Part shown: positions 28,014 to 37,078 of the stretch, piece after piece
Layout of the letters: every line of letters begins with the position of its first letter
Numbering within the stretch: the first letter of the stretch is position 1
NCBI GenBank assembly: GCA_021789595.1
Contig: JAJYJJ010000001.1
Span: 124,001 to 188,000 of the forward strand
DNA: 64,000 bases
Source of the DNA: Nitrospirota bacterium
Lineage (GTDB): Bacteria > Nitrospirota > Thermodesulfovibrionia > UBA6902 > JAJYJJ01
Direction of reading: 5' to 3'
Translations under genes and position numbers: made by a program
Notes under the pieces: generated by a model
The model's database searches: none
The model's input: only the letters and a program-made list of their open reading frames with translations
What the model was told of the DNA's origin: nothing

Positions 28014-28940
28014 TTGTCCGTAAGGGTTGCGGTTATAGGGGTTGGTTATCTCGGCCAGCAGCATGCGAGGATATATTCTGAGCTTAAGGATGCCGAGCTT
28101 ATATGCGTTGTTGATAAGGACAGAGACAAGGCTGCCGAGGTAGCTTATAGATTTGGCTGCAGGGCAGATACGGATTACACGAGTATTATCAAGGATGTGG
28201 ATGCAGTGAGCATCGTAGTGCCTACATCACTGCACCACAGGATAGCTATGGATTTCCTCAGGCATAACATCGATATACTTGTTGAGAAGCCTATCACATC
28301 AACGGTAAAAGAGGCAGGCGAGTTAATAGCCGAGGCAAAGAAAAAAGGACTCATATTACAGGTTGGCCATCTTGAGCGCTTTAATGCAGGGGTATCACTC
28401 CTTGCAAAGGCCATAAATGAGCCGAGGTTTATAGAGGCGAAGAGGCTCTCTCCCTTTTTACAAAGGGGTAGTGATGTGGATGTTACCCTTGACCTTATGA
28501 TACACGACATAGACATAATTCTGAGCCTTGTGAGATCTGAGATTAAATCCATAAAGGCGGTAGGCTCAAGGGTTATTACGAAAAATATAGATGTTGCCCA
28601 CGCATGGATAGAATTCAAAAACGGTTGTGTTGCACAGGCAGTTGCAAGCAGGCTCTCAAAGGATAAGCTCAGGGAGATAAAGGTGTTTCAAAACGATGCA
28701 TTTATTTCCCTTGATTACCAGAAGCAGGAGTTGGTCTTTCACAGGAAGGCAAGGAACGGGACAGTGCGGGTTGAGACAAAGAGCCCTGAAAAGAAAGAAC
28801 CCCTGAAGGAGGAGCTGATGGCATTTCTCCGGTGTGTAAGGAGCAGACAGAGACCTGTTGCCTCGGGATATGAGGGCAGAGAAGCACTGAGGGTCGCACT
28901 AAAGGTATCGGAGGTGGTCAGAAATGGTTCCAATGCTTGA
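28014..28940 (+). CDS. gnnA: UDP-GlcNAc 3-dehydrogenase (GnnA-like), Gfo/Idh/MocA family
   Basis: 308-residue NAD-dependent sugar oxidoreductase with GVGYLGQQHARIY at the nucleotide-binding loop, EKPIT and LMIHDIDIILSL. On its own it would only be called Gfo/Idh/MocA, but it overlaps a sugar aminotransferase by 17 nt and stands directly upstream of lpxB-msbA-waaA-lpxK. In Acidithiobacillus and Leptospira, GnnA oxidises the 3-OH of UDP-GlcNAc so that GnnB can install a 3-amino group for lipid A. TTG start with AGGAG 8 nt upstream. Confidence 0.8.
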   Translation: MSVRVAVIGVGYLGQQHARIYSELKDAELICVVDKDRDKAAEVAYRFGCRADTDYTSIIKDVDAVSIVVPTSLHHRIAMDFLRHNIDILVEKPITSTVKEAGELIAEAKKKGLILQVGHLERFNAGVSLLAKAINEPRFIEAKRLSPFLQRGSDVDVTLDLMIHDIDIILSLVRSEIKSIKAVGSRVITKNIDVAHAWIEFKNGCVAQAVASRLSKDKLREIKVFQNDAFISLDYQKQELVFHRKARNGTVRVETKSPEKKEPLKEELMAFLRCVRSRQRPVASGYEGREALRVALKVSEVVRNGSNA

Positions 28941-30018
28941 CCTGAGCGGCCAGTATGGGGCCATAAAGGATGAGATAGATGCCGCAGTCAATGGCGTTCT
29001 TTCAAGCGGGCACTTTATACTCGGTGAGAATGTCCTGGCATTTGAAAAGGAGCTTGCTGCCTATCACAGTATCCGCTATGCTGTATCCCTTGCCTCCGGG
29101 ACAGATGCTCTGCATCTCTCACTGAGAGGGCTTGGCATAAAAGAGGGCGATGAGGTTATTACAACGCCGTTTACATTCTTTGCAACGGTTGAGGCCATCC
29201 TTTATCTGAGGGCAATCCCTGTATTTGTTGATATAGAGCCTGATACCCTGAATATCGCTGTAGAAAAGATAGAGGAGAGGATAACAGAAAAGACAAAGGC
29301 AATCCTTCCTGTCCACATCTTCGGGCAGCCTGTCCGTATGGACAGGGTTATGGATATCGCAAAAAGATATGGCATAGTTGTTGTGGAGGACTGCGCCCAG
29401 GCATTCGGCGCAGAGTATATGGGCAAAAAGGTTGGGACATTTGGCAATGCAGGATGCTTTAGTTTTTATCCGAGCAAAAACCTCGGCTGTTACGGCGATG
29501 GAGGTATGGCTATAACAGGAGAGGAAGGCCTTTATAAAAGGCTCATGCTCCTTAGAAACCATGGGACGGTTGGCCCTTATCAGCACGCCTTTGTAGGATG
29601 TAACAGCAGGCTTGATGAGATCCAGGCAGCAATCCTGAGGGTGAAGCTAAAAAGGATTGATGCATATAACAGGCTGAGACAGAAAAAGGCCGACATATAC
29701 GCATCTCTTCTAAAGGATGCTGTTCAATGTCCCCCTTCTGTTGAAGGCACAATCCATGTCTATCATCAATACACAATAAGGTCCAAGAAAAGGGATGAGA
29801 TACAGAAGGCATTAAAGGAAAGGGCAATAGCATCTGTTGTCTATTATCCGATACCGCTACACCTTCAAGAGGCACTTTCGCATCTTGGCTGCAGAAAGGG
29901 CGATTTCATAGAGGCAGAAAGGGCATCTATGGAGGTCCTTTCATTGCCCATATACCCGGAGCTTGAGGATTCGAAGATAGAGCTTATCGCAGAGATTGTG
30001 AGAGAGACAGTAAAATAA
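28924..30018 (+). CDS. gnnB: UDP-sugar 3-aminotransferase (GnnB-like), DegT/DnrJ/EryC1/StrS family
   Basis: 364-residue PLP enzyme. It opens MVPMLDLSGQYGAIKDEID; VVEDCAQAFGAEYMGKKVG and the PLP Lys in FSFYPSKNLGCYGDGG are the family motifs. With the overlapping oxidoreductase it would convert UDP-GlcNAc to UDP-GlcNAc3N, so lipid A would carry amide-linked acyl chains at position 3. Function is inferred from the pair and the lpx context. The start lies inside the end of gnnA. Confidence 0.8.
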   Translation: MVPMLDLSGQYGAIKDEIDAAVNGVLSSGHFILGENVLAFEKELAAYHSIRYAVSLASGTDALHLSLRGLGIKEGDEVITTPFTFFATVEAILYLRAIPVFVDIEPDTLNIAVEKIEERITEKTKAILPVHIFGQPVRMDRVMDIAKRYGIVVVEDCAQAFGAEYMGKKVGTFGNAGCFSFYPSKNLGCYGDGGMAITGEEGLYKRLMLLRNHGTVGPYQHAFVGCNSRLDEIQAAILRVKLKRIDAYNRLRQKKADIYASLLKDAVQCPPSVEGTIHVYHQYTIRSKKRDEIQKALKERAIASVVYYPIPLHLQEALSHLGCRKGDFIEAERASMEVLSLPIYPELEDSKIELIAEIVRETVK

Positions 30019-30035
30019 CAACGAACAATGAGCTA

Positions 30036-31169
30036 ATGAAAAAGGCAATGATTGTTGCAGGGGAGCTCTCTGGCGAGATCTATGGTGCAAGGCTTGCAAG
30101 GAGCTTGAGGAACATCTGGGGAAATGTTGATATTAGCGGTATGGGTGGAACAAGCATGGAAAAAGAGGGGGTCAGGATTCTTGCGCCAATTACACCTGTT
30201 GTCGGGTTAACAGAGGGGATAAGACATCTATTTCAGATTAAAAAAAATCTCGGAGTTTTAACCAGTTCATTAAAGGAATCAAGACCTGATGTCGTTATAC
30301 TTATTGATTATCCTGATTTCAATCTGAGATTGGCTGCCAGGGCAAAGGCATGTGGTACAAAGGTTCTTTATTATGTAAGCCCGCAGGTATGGGCATGGAG
30401 GAAGGGCCGTGTAAAAAGGATTGCCTCTCTTGCGGATAAGATGGCAGTAATACTTCCATTTGAGATTGATATATATAAGAGTGCAGGGCTTCCCTGTGAG
30501 TTTGTGGGGCATCCCATATTGGAGGAGCTTAATATAGACAAGGATAAAAAGGAAGTAAAGAGAGACCTCGGCCTTGATGAAGAAAGACCTGTTATCTCCA
30601 TTCTTCCTGGAAGCAGGATGTCTGAGGTAAAAAGACTCCTGCCCTTGATGGCTGATGCTGTAAAAGAATTAAGGCGGCAATACAAAGGCATCCAGTATGT
30701 GCTGCCATTTGCACAAAATCTTGACAGGGGAGAATTTGATAAGATATTAAGGAAGATGGATGATGTAAAGGTCATTGATGGAATGTCCAGGGAGGCGCTT
30801 TATGTATCAGAGCTTGCGCTGATCGCCTCTGGAACAGCAGCGATTGAGGCTGCCTTTCTCGGCGTTCCTGGCATTGTGCTTTACAGGCTTTCATCCATAA
30901 CATATCTTTTTGGTAAGATGCTTGTGAAAGTGCGTTTCATATCGCTGGTAAATATACTGTTAAATGAAGAGGTCTTCCCTGAGTTGATCCAGGGAAAGGC
31001 AACGGTTAAGAATATCATGGATAAGATAAAATATGTCCTCGATAACCGTGAGGGTATTGTAGAGAGATTAAAGGGACTAAGACATTTATTTGAGGATAAG
31101 AGGGCATCTGAAAGGGTGGCAGTGATTGCAGGAGAGCTTGCAGGATGGAATCGTATAAAAGGCTTTTAA
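30036..31169 (+). CDS. lpxB: Lipid-A-disaccharide synthase
   Basis: Peripheral membrane GT-B glycosyltransferase joining UDP-diacyl-sugar and lipid X. MIVAGELSGEIYGARLARSL near the N-terminus, YYVSPQVWAWRKGRVKRI and LPGSRMSEVKRLLPLM are LpxB signatures. 377 residues. It overlaps msbA by 25 nt. Confidence 0.96.
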   Translation: MKKAMIVAGELSGEIYGARLARSLRNIWGNVDISGMGGTSMEKEGVRILAPITPVVGLTEGIRHLFQIKKNLGVLTSSLKESRPDVVILIDYPDFNLRLAARAKACGTKVLYYVSPQVWAWRKGRVKRIASLADKMAVILPFEIDIYKSAGLPCEFVGHPILEELNIDKDKKEVKRDLGLDEERPVISILPGSRMSEVKRLLPLMADAVKELRRQYKGIQYVLPFAQNLDRGEFDKILRKMDDVKVIDGMSREALYVSELALIASGTAAIEAAFLGVPGIVLYRLSSITYLFGKMLVKVRFISLVNILLNEEVFPELIQGKATVKNIMDKIKYVLDNREGIVERLKGLRHLFEDKRASERVAVIAGELAGWNRIKGF

Positions 31170-32887
31170 GGTTTGTGCGACCTTACTGGATAAGGCTTGT
31201 AGCAGCCACGGTCCTGGGCTTTGGTGTTTCAGGGATCAACGGCGCCGTTGCATGGCTTGTAAAGCCTGTACTTGACGACATACTTGTAAAGAAAGACCTG
31301 AAGATGTGGATGCTCCTTCCTTTGGGCATACTTGTCCTCAGTATCTTAAAGGGATTGTTCGCATATGCCAATACCTACCTCATGAACTCTGTGGGCTCAA
31401 AGATTGTAAGGGATATAAGGAATAAACTCTATCATCATACAATATTCCTCCCTGTGTCTTTCTACTCAAAGGACTCCACAGGCACACTCATATCAAGGAT
31501 ACTCAATGACGCAGGCATGTTTCAGGGGCTTCTTGCCTTTTCTATAAAGGACCTTATTGTAGAAGGCACGACTGTCATAGCCCTGACTGCTGTTGCGTTT
31601 TACAGGAGGTGGGACCTTGCTCTTGTGGCAGTAACCGTGTTCCCGCTTTCGTTTTACGCCATCGGAAGGTTTGGCAAGAAGATGAGGAGGATCAGTAAAA
31701 AAGGACAGGAGCAGATCTCTGGCATAACGACTATCCTTTCCGATACGCTGAGCGGCATAAAGGTCATTAAGGCATTCGGGATGGAGCGGAATGAAAAAGA
31801 GAGGTTTGAGAACGAGACCCAGGGCTATTACAGGATTTCTATGAAAGGGGTAAGATTAAAGCAGTTGTCATCGCTTTTTATGGAGGTGGTTGCCGGCACC
31901 GGCATTGCATTTGTAATATGGTATGGCGGCTATCTTGCCATTGTCAAGAACACCCTGACCCCAGGAGATTTTGTCTCTTTCCTCGTTGCTATTGTAATGG
32001 TGTATACCCCGCTTAAGAGGTTAAGTGATGTATATAATAGTATACAGCAGGCAAGGGCATCTGCAGAGAGGGTCTTTTATCTCATGGATGCGGAAAAGGA
32101 AAGGGACGGGACCATTGAACTACAACCCCTAAAGGATGCAATAGAATTCAGGAATGTCTCCTTCAGCTATGAAAGAGACAATAGAAAGGTTGTTGACAAT
32201 ATAAATCTCAGGATCAAGGCAGGAGAGGTAATAGCCATTGTCGGCAAAAGCGGTGCAGGAAAGACGACCATTGCAGACCTGATCCCGAGGTTCTACAGCC
32301 CTTTAGAGGGGCAGATACTGTTTGACAGTATAGACATAAAGGATGCAACCCTTAGATCCCTCCGCTCTCAGATAGGGATAGTAAGCCAGGATGTGATACT
32401 CTTCAATGACACAGTCAAGAACAATATTGCATATGGGATGCCTGCTGCCACCGATGAGGAGATTGTCAATGCGGCAAAGGCAGCCTTTGCACACGACTTC
32501 ATCACGGAGATGCCAGTTTCCTATGATACTGTTATTGGAGAGAGAGGACTTAGATTATCAGGAGGGCAGAGGCAGAGGATCTCCATAGCGAGGGCAATAC
32601 TGAAAAACCCTCCAATACTGATACTCGATGAGGCAACATCATCCCTCGATACGGCATCGGAGATGATGGTACAGCGGGCATTGGAGAATCTGATGAAGGG
32701 AAGAACCACTATCATAATAGCGCACAGACTCTCTACTATAAAACGGGCAGACAGGGTTATTGTCCTTGACAGGGGCAGGATAATCGAGACAGGGACGCAC
32801 GATGAGCTGCTCGGAAAAGGTGGGACCTACAAAAACCTTTACACACACCAGTTTGAGGAAAAGAAAAGGGATGTTTCTCCTCTATAG
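31145..32887 (+). CDS. msbA: Lipid A export ABC transporter MsbA-type
   Basis: 580-residue half-transporter with an N-terminal six-helix ABC membrane domain and a C-terminal ATPase: Walker A GKSGAGKTT, signature LSGGQRQRIS, Walker B ILILDEATSSLD, H-loop AHRLST. The setting between lpxB and waaA makes flipping of the lipid A core across the inner membrane the likely job. The ATG lies inside the lpxB 3' end, the stop inside waaA. Confidence 0.92.
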   Translation: MESYKRLLRFVRPYWIRLVAATVLGFGVSGINGAVAWLVKPVLDDILVKKDLKMWMLLPLGILVLSILKGLFAYANTYLMNSVGSKIVRDIRNKLYHHTIFLPVSFYSKDSTGTLISRILNDAGMFQGLLAFSIKDLIVEGTTVIALTAVAFYRRWDLALVAVTVFPLSFYAIGRFGKKMRRISKKGQEQISGITTILSDTLSGIKVIKAFGMERNEKERFENETQGYYRISMKGVRLKQLSSLFMEVVAGTGIAFVIWYGGYLAIVKNTLTPGDFVSFLVAIVMVYTPLKRLSDVYNSIQQARASAERVFYLMDAEKERDGTIELQPLKDAIEFRNVSFSYERDNRKVVDNINLRIKAGEVIAIVGKSGAGKTTIADLIPRFYSPLEGQILFDSIDIKDATLRSLRSQIGIVSQDVILFNDTVKNNIAYGMPAATDEEIVNAAKAAFAHDFITEMPVSYDTVIGERGLRLSGGQRQRISIARAILKNPPILILDEATSSLDTASEMMVQRALENLMKGRTTIIIAHRLSTIKRADRVIVLDRGRIIETGTHDELLGKGGTYKNLYTHQFEEKKRDVSPL

Positions 32888-34112
32888 CATCCTCTCCTTT
32901 CTGATAATCATCCTTATACATCCGTGGTATTATCTAAAGAGAAGCAGCAGTGAAAGGCACAGGTGGCTGAATGAGCGCTGGGCGAGAATACCTGAGAAAT
33001 TAGTCCTGAGTCCTTCTGAACCTATATGGCTGCATGCAGTGTCTGTCGGTGAGGTAATGGCTGCCCTTCCCCTTCTCAGGGCTTTAAAGAAAAGGTTTCC
33101 TGGGAAAAAGATACTTCTGACAACAGTAACAGAGACAGGACAGCATGTTGCAATGGAGAAATTCCCTGAGGCAGACTGCATAGCCTATCTGCCGTGGGAC
33201 ATAGCCCCTGTTGTTAATAAGGTTGTAAGCAGATTAAGGCCTTCTATCTTCATCACTATAGAGACCGAACTCTGGCCGAACCTTCTGCGAACAATCAATG
33301 CCCATGGTATTCCTATCATCGTGCTCAATGGCCGTATATCAGAGGGCTCTTTTCATGGTTACAGGCGTATAAGGTTTTTCATGAAAAGGGTCTTGTCCCT
33401 TGTTGATTTTTTTGGAATGCAGGACGACATAGATGCAGAAAGGATCATCTCGATAGGAGCGGAGCCATCTAAGGTAAGAGTTATTGGAAACTTCAAGTTT
33501 GACTATGTCCAGTCTGATAAACCTATTGCCTGGGCAGAACATCTTAAGAGGCCAGCCATTATTGCAGGCAGCACGCACAGGGGAGAGGAGGAGATGATAC
33601 TGGATGCATATACGAGATTATCAGGAGACTGGGGCCTTATCCTTGCTCCGAGGCACCCTGAAAGGGCAGGGGAGGTGGAAGGGCTTCTGGATAAGAGGGG
33701 ACTGCCCCACATAAGACGCTCAGGTATAAAAGGCCCATTTAATGAACGGATAATAATACTGGATACTATTGGCGAGCTGTCATCCCTTTATAGATATGCT
33801 GATATAGCCGTGGTAGGAGGCAGCCTGCTTCCATTTGGCGGTCATAACCCAATAGAGCCTGCATTCTGGGCAGGGCCGATAATCTTTGGTCCGCATATGG
33901 AGAACTTCCCCATTGCAAAGGAGTTTATAAGAGAGGGTGGGGCTATCGAGGTAAGGGATGTCAATGAGATGGTAGAGGCCATTTTATGGTTGACTGAGAG
34001 GTCTGAAAGGGCAGAGAAGATGGGGGCTGTTGCAAAGGCAATAGTTCAGAAGAATATAGGCGCTGTTGAAAGGTCAATCGGGGTCATTGAGGCATACCTT
34101 GGGAATCCTTAG
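32871..34112 (+). CDS. waaA: 3-deoxy-D-manno-octulosonic acid transferase
   Basis: Membrane-associated GT-B enzyme adding Kdo to lipid IVA. It starts MFLLYSILSFLIIILIHPWY, an N-terminal membrane anchor; WLHAVSVGEVMAALPLLRAL and FITIETELWPNLLR are typical, as is the C-terminal GGHNPIEPAFWAGPIIFGPH. 413 residues from this ATG, preceded by GAGGAAAAG; upstream in-frame codons lie within msbA and add non-conserved residues. Confidence 0.95.
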   Translation: MFLLYSILSFLIIILIHPWYYLKRSSSERHRWLNERWARIPEKLVLSPSEPIWLHAVSVGEVMAALPLLRALKKRFPGKKILLTTVTETGQHVAMEKFPEADCIAYLPWDIAPVVNKVVSRLRPSIFITIETELWPNLLRTINAHGIPIIVLNGRISEGSFHGYRRIRFFMKRVLSLVDFFGMQDDIDAERIISIGAEPSKVRVIGNFKFDYVQSDKPIAWAEHLKRPAIIAGSTHRGEEEMILDAYTRLSGDWGLILAPRHPERAGEVEGLLDKRGLPHIRRSGIKGPFNERIIILDTIGELSSLYRYADIAVVGGSLLPFGGHNPIEPAFWAGPIIFGPHMENFPIAKEFIREGGAIEVRDVNEMVEAILWLTERSERAEKMGAVAKAIVQKNIGAVERSIGVIEAYLGNP

Positions 34113-35133
34113 TGCGTTTTATCACACGATTCTCCTTGGACGGCATGGCCTTTATAGATATGGGATAAAGGCTGTGAGACATCTGCCGCGGCCTGTTATA
34201 AGTGTTGGAAACCTGACACTCGGAGGCACTGGGAAGACACCTGCTGTCATGGCCATTGCAATGGAGGCTGTGAAAAGAGGGATAAGGCCTCTAATACTGA
34301 CAAGGGGATACCGTGGAAAGGCAAAGGGCCCGTGCTTTGTAAGTAAAGGGCACGGCCCCATCATAGGTTCTGAGGAGGCAGGTGATGAGGCATATCTGAT
34401 GGCAGGGCTCTTAAAGGATGTATCTGTTGTTAAGGGTAAAGACCGATATAAGGCAGGCATCTTTGCCCTGGATGAACTTGATACCCTGACCGCCAATCGC
34501 AAATCCCAGATCCCTGATTTATTCATCCTTGATGACGGTTTTCAACACTGGCAATTGTGGAGGGATGTTAATATACTGCTTATTGACTATCACAGGCCTT
34601 TTGGCAATGGCCGATTATTCCCGGAAGGCCAACTGAGGGAACCATTGGAGGCGATAGAAAGGGCTGATGTTATTGTGATTACAAAAGCAGAAGACCTTCA
34701 ACAGGATAAAATAGCGGAGATAAAAGAGGCTATCCAAAGATATAACCAGAGAGCGCCGATCTTTATAGAGACACACATGCCTGTCTGTCTTGTGAAGGAA
34801 GGGGCAGAGCTGTCACTTGAGGCCATAAAGGGAGAGAGGATCCTTGCGTTTGCTGGAATTGCTGAGCCTGAGTCTTTCAAGTACCTCTTGACTTCCATAG
34901 GGGGAGATGTTGTAAGGTTTAAATCCTATACGGACCATCACCCCTACTCAAAAGGGGATATAGGGTACATCAGGCAGAATGCTGTTGATTCAGGGGCAAG
35001 GTGGATAATCACAACAGAAAAGGATATGGCAAGACTCAAAGGAATGGGTGTGGACGCAGATTTCACTGCCCTCAGGATCGGGTTTTCTATAGACAGGGGT
35101 TTTTATGACCTGGTCTTTAAATGCTGCGGATAA
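34066..35133 (+). CDS. lpxK: Tetraacyldisaccharide 4'-kinase
   Basis: Inner-membrane P-loop kinase that phosphorylates the 4' position of the lipid A disaccharide. Walker A is SVGNLTLGGTGKTP; ILDDGFQHW and the ITTEKDMARLKGM C-terminal region are family signatures. The exact start is uncertain: in-frame TTG codons occur at 34066, 34087 and 34099, all overlapping waaA, with no ATG. About 344-355 residues. TANRKSQIPDL, just before LFILDDGF, looks like a small lineage insertion. Confidence 0.9.
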   Translation: MKGQSGSLRHTLGILSAFYHTILLGRHGLYRYGIKAVRHLPRPVISVGNLTLGGTGKTPAVMAIAMEAVKRGIRPLILTRGYRGKAKGPCFVSKGHGPIIGSEEAGDEAYLMAGLLKDVSVVKGKDRYKAGIFALDELDTLTANRKSQIPDLFILDDGFQHWQLWRDVNILLIDYHRPFGNGRLFPEGQLREPLEAIERADVIVITKAEDLQQDKIAEIKEAIQRYNQRAPIFIETHMPVCLVKEGAELSLEAIKGERILAFAGIAEPESFKYLLTSIGGDVVRFKSYTDHHPYSKGDIGYIRQNAVDSGARWIITTEKDMARLKGMGVDADFTALRIGFSIDRGFYDLVFKCCG

Positions 35134-35184
35134 AATGGTTTCCAAAAAATACAAGGTCTTTGGCTATAGCTATAGGAGGCATAG

Positions 35185-35586
35185 ATGTTAAGATATGTAA
35201 ATGTGAGGACTAAAAACAGAACTGAATTTGTTGATATAACCCATGATATCCAGAATATTGTAACAGAATCAGGTATAATGAATGGCCTCTGCTACCTCTA
35301 TGTACCGCATACAACTGCTGCAATCACCATAAATGAGGGGGCAGACCCAAGCGTCCAGAGGGACATACAGGCAACCCTGATAAAACTTATACCATTTGAC
35401 GGAGATTATCATCATAGAGAAGGCAACTCTTCTGCCCATATAAAGTCCACAATCGTGGGCATATCAAAGGTAGTCTTTATAGAGGATGGAAGGCTGGTAT
35501 TGGGCACATGGCAGTCCATCTATCTGTGCGAGTTTGATGGTCCAAGGCACAGACGCATTGCAATAAAGATAGTCAAGGATGGATAA
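35185..35586 (+). CDS. yjbQ: YjbQ family protein (UPF0047, secondary thiamine-phosphate synthase)
   Basis: 133 residues. The signature YVPHTTAAITINEGADPSV and the C-terminal LGTWQSIYLCEFDGPRHRRIAIKI identify the family. Weak thiamine phosphate synthase activity is reported for some members; the true role is unclear. Its stop overlaps the start of the next gene by 8 nt. Confidence 0.92.
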   Translation: MLRYVNVRTKNRTEFVDITHDIQNIVTESGIMNGLCYLYVPHTTAAITINEGADPSVQRDIQATLIKLIPFDGDYHHREGNSSAHIKSTIVGISKVVFIEDGRLVLGTWQSIYLCEFDGPRHRRIAIKIVKDG

Positions 35587-36436
35587 AGGGCTAAGACATC
35601 TCCTCAGGGAAAGGGATGAGGAGATAAGGCAGCTTAAAGAGGAGATTAATCGCCTCAAAAGACAGTTGAGCCTCCAGGGGTTATCATACCTCTTAAAAAA
35701 CAGGGGCTTCAGCATCTATAAAAAGCAGATAGGGGATGACCTTATCTTACCTGAGAAACAATCAGATATAGATTCGTATTATGAGCACCTTAAGAAATAT
35801 TCCTTCAGACTCTTCCTCAGGGATGTGATAAAGCACCAGCAGGGTTTCTCCATAGAGGATGTTACAAGATATGCGACAAAGGAGGTATCCGCACAATACC
35901 TGAACTACCTAACCTCCGCAGGGGTAGTCGTAAGGGACAGGAAAGGATTCAGGCTTAAAAAGCAGCCTATAAAGAGCTTTGGTGAGACGCTGGAATGGTT
36001 TATAGCTGAGGTATTGAAAAGGGCATTCAATATGGAGGCCATCTGGGGCGTGAGGTTCAAAAAGCGGGGTGTTGGCGGAGACTATGACCTTATAGCAAGG
36101 TTTGATAGCAGGATTGTCTACATGGAGATAAAATCCTCTCCGCCAAGGCAGATATATGATAATGAGATAAGGGCATTCCTTGACAGGACAGATGACCTGA
36201 GACCTGATATGGCAGTTTTTCTCATGGATACAGAATTGAGGATGAAGGACAAGATAGTCCCTATGTTCGAGGATGCCCTTAAAAAGAGATACAGACACCC
36301 TGTAGAGGTCTCAAGGATAGAAAAGGAGTTGTTCCATATAGACGGGAAGGTGTTTATAATCAATTCAAAGGACAGTCTCACGGGAAACATCGCATCAATC
36401 ATAAGCTGGCATCTAAGAAGTAATATAGGAGGTTAA
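35579..36436 (+). CDS. Unrecognised protein with PD-(D/E)XK nuclease-like core
   Basis: 285 residues; I do not recognise the family by name. An N-terminal charged coiled coil (about 8-32), a central helical part, then a segment fitting the PD-(D/E)XK fold: E139 in ETLEWF, D168/D170 in GGDYDLIARF, and E183-x-K185 in YMEIKSSPP. That order and spacing are as in restriction-like nucleases. It overlaps yjbQ and is followed by a Cys-rich small protein after 1 nt, so all three are co-expressed. Alternatively it is a non-catalytic member. A DNA or RNA cleavage role is inferred from motifs only. Confidence 0.55.
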   Translation: MDKGLRHLLRERDEEIRQLKEEINRLKRQLSLQGLSYLLKNRGFSIYKKQIGDDLILPEKQSDIDSYYEHLKKYSFRLFLRDVIKHQQGFSIEDVTRYATKEVSAQYLNYLTSAGVVVRDRKGFRLKKQPIKSFGETLEWFIAEVLKRAFNMEAIWGVRFKKRGVGGDYDLIARFDSRIVYMEIKSSPPRQIYDNEIRAFLDRTDDLRPDMAVFLMDTELRMKDKIVPMFEDALKKRYRHPVEVSRIEKELFHIDGKVFIINSKDSLTGNIASIISWHLRSNIGG

Positions 36437-36437
36437 T

Positions 36438-36623
36438 GTGTCTAACAAAAAGGATATCTGTGTGGTCTGTGCGTGGAGGGCAACATGTCAGAAGAAATAC
36501 TCCATAAGCGGGAAGGACATCCACTGCCCTGATTTCACAAGGGATTTAACCATCCCCGAAGAGGAGGAAGAGACAGAAGGAGAGATAGACTTCACGAAGA
36601 GGAAAGAAGAAGGGGATGACTGA
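36438..36623 (+). CDS. Small four-cysteine conserved hypothetical protein
   Basis: 61 residues: C8, C11, C17 and C30 in DICVVCAWRATCQKK and DIHCPDF, then an acidic tail rich in Glu. The Cys pattern suggests a zinc or Fe-S site. Start is GTG with AGGAGG at good spacing; an ATG two bases earlier is out of frame. Function unknown. Confidence 0.65.
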   Translation: MSNKKDICVVCAWRATCQKKYSISGKDIHCPDFTRDLTIPEEEEETEGEIDFTKRKEEGDD

Positions 36624-36625
36624 AG

Positions 36626-37078
36626 CTAAAGTCTTTTTATTACTGCAACCTCTTCACACTCGGGGAATTTCGGACACTTAAGACAGTCACCCCATATCTT
36701 CTGTGGAAGCCCTGTCTTGTCTATATCCCTGAAACCCATCTTGTTGAAGAAATCAGGATGGTAGGTGAGTGCAAAGACCTGTTTTACCCCGATAGTCTTT
36801 GCCTCCCTCAAACACCTCCCAACCAGTTTTTTACCAATACCAAGGCGCTGATATTCCTTTGCCACTGCAACCGAGCGAACCTCTGCAAGGTCCTCCCAGA
36901 GTATGTGGATGGCTGCCGTGCCGATAATTTTGCCATTATCCTCACAGATAAAGTAATCCCTTATATTTTCATAAAGCTCATTAAGGGACCTGGGCAGCAT
37001 CTCGTCCTTTTTTGCAAGCTGGTTTATAAGGTTGTGCACTGCCTTTATATCAGAGATCCTTGCCTTCCTTATTATCAA
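36626..37078 (-). CDS. argA: Short N-acetylglutamate synthase-type GNAT acetyltransferase
   Basis: GNAT-fold enzyme, about 150 residues. The acetyl-CoA loop is in VAKEYQRLGIGKKLVGRCL; FFNKMGFRDI and the C-terminal LKCPKFPECEE Cys motif are hallmarks of the short ArgA that makes N-acetylglutamate for arginine synthesis in Deltaproteobacteria and relatives. The TTG at 37078 is preferred because a GAAAGGGG lies about 9 nt upstream; it lies within the 3' end of korC. Confidence 0.82.
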   Translation of the reverse strand: MIIRKARISDIKAVHNLINQLAKKDEMLPRSLNELYENIRDYFICEDNGKIIGTAAIHILWEDLAEVRSVAVAKEYQRLGIGKKLVGRCLREAKTIGVKQVFALTYHPDFFNKMGFRDIDKTGLPQKIWGDCLKCPKFPECEEVAVIKRL

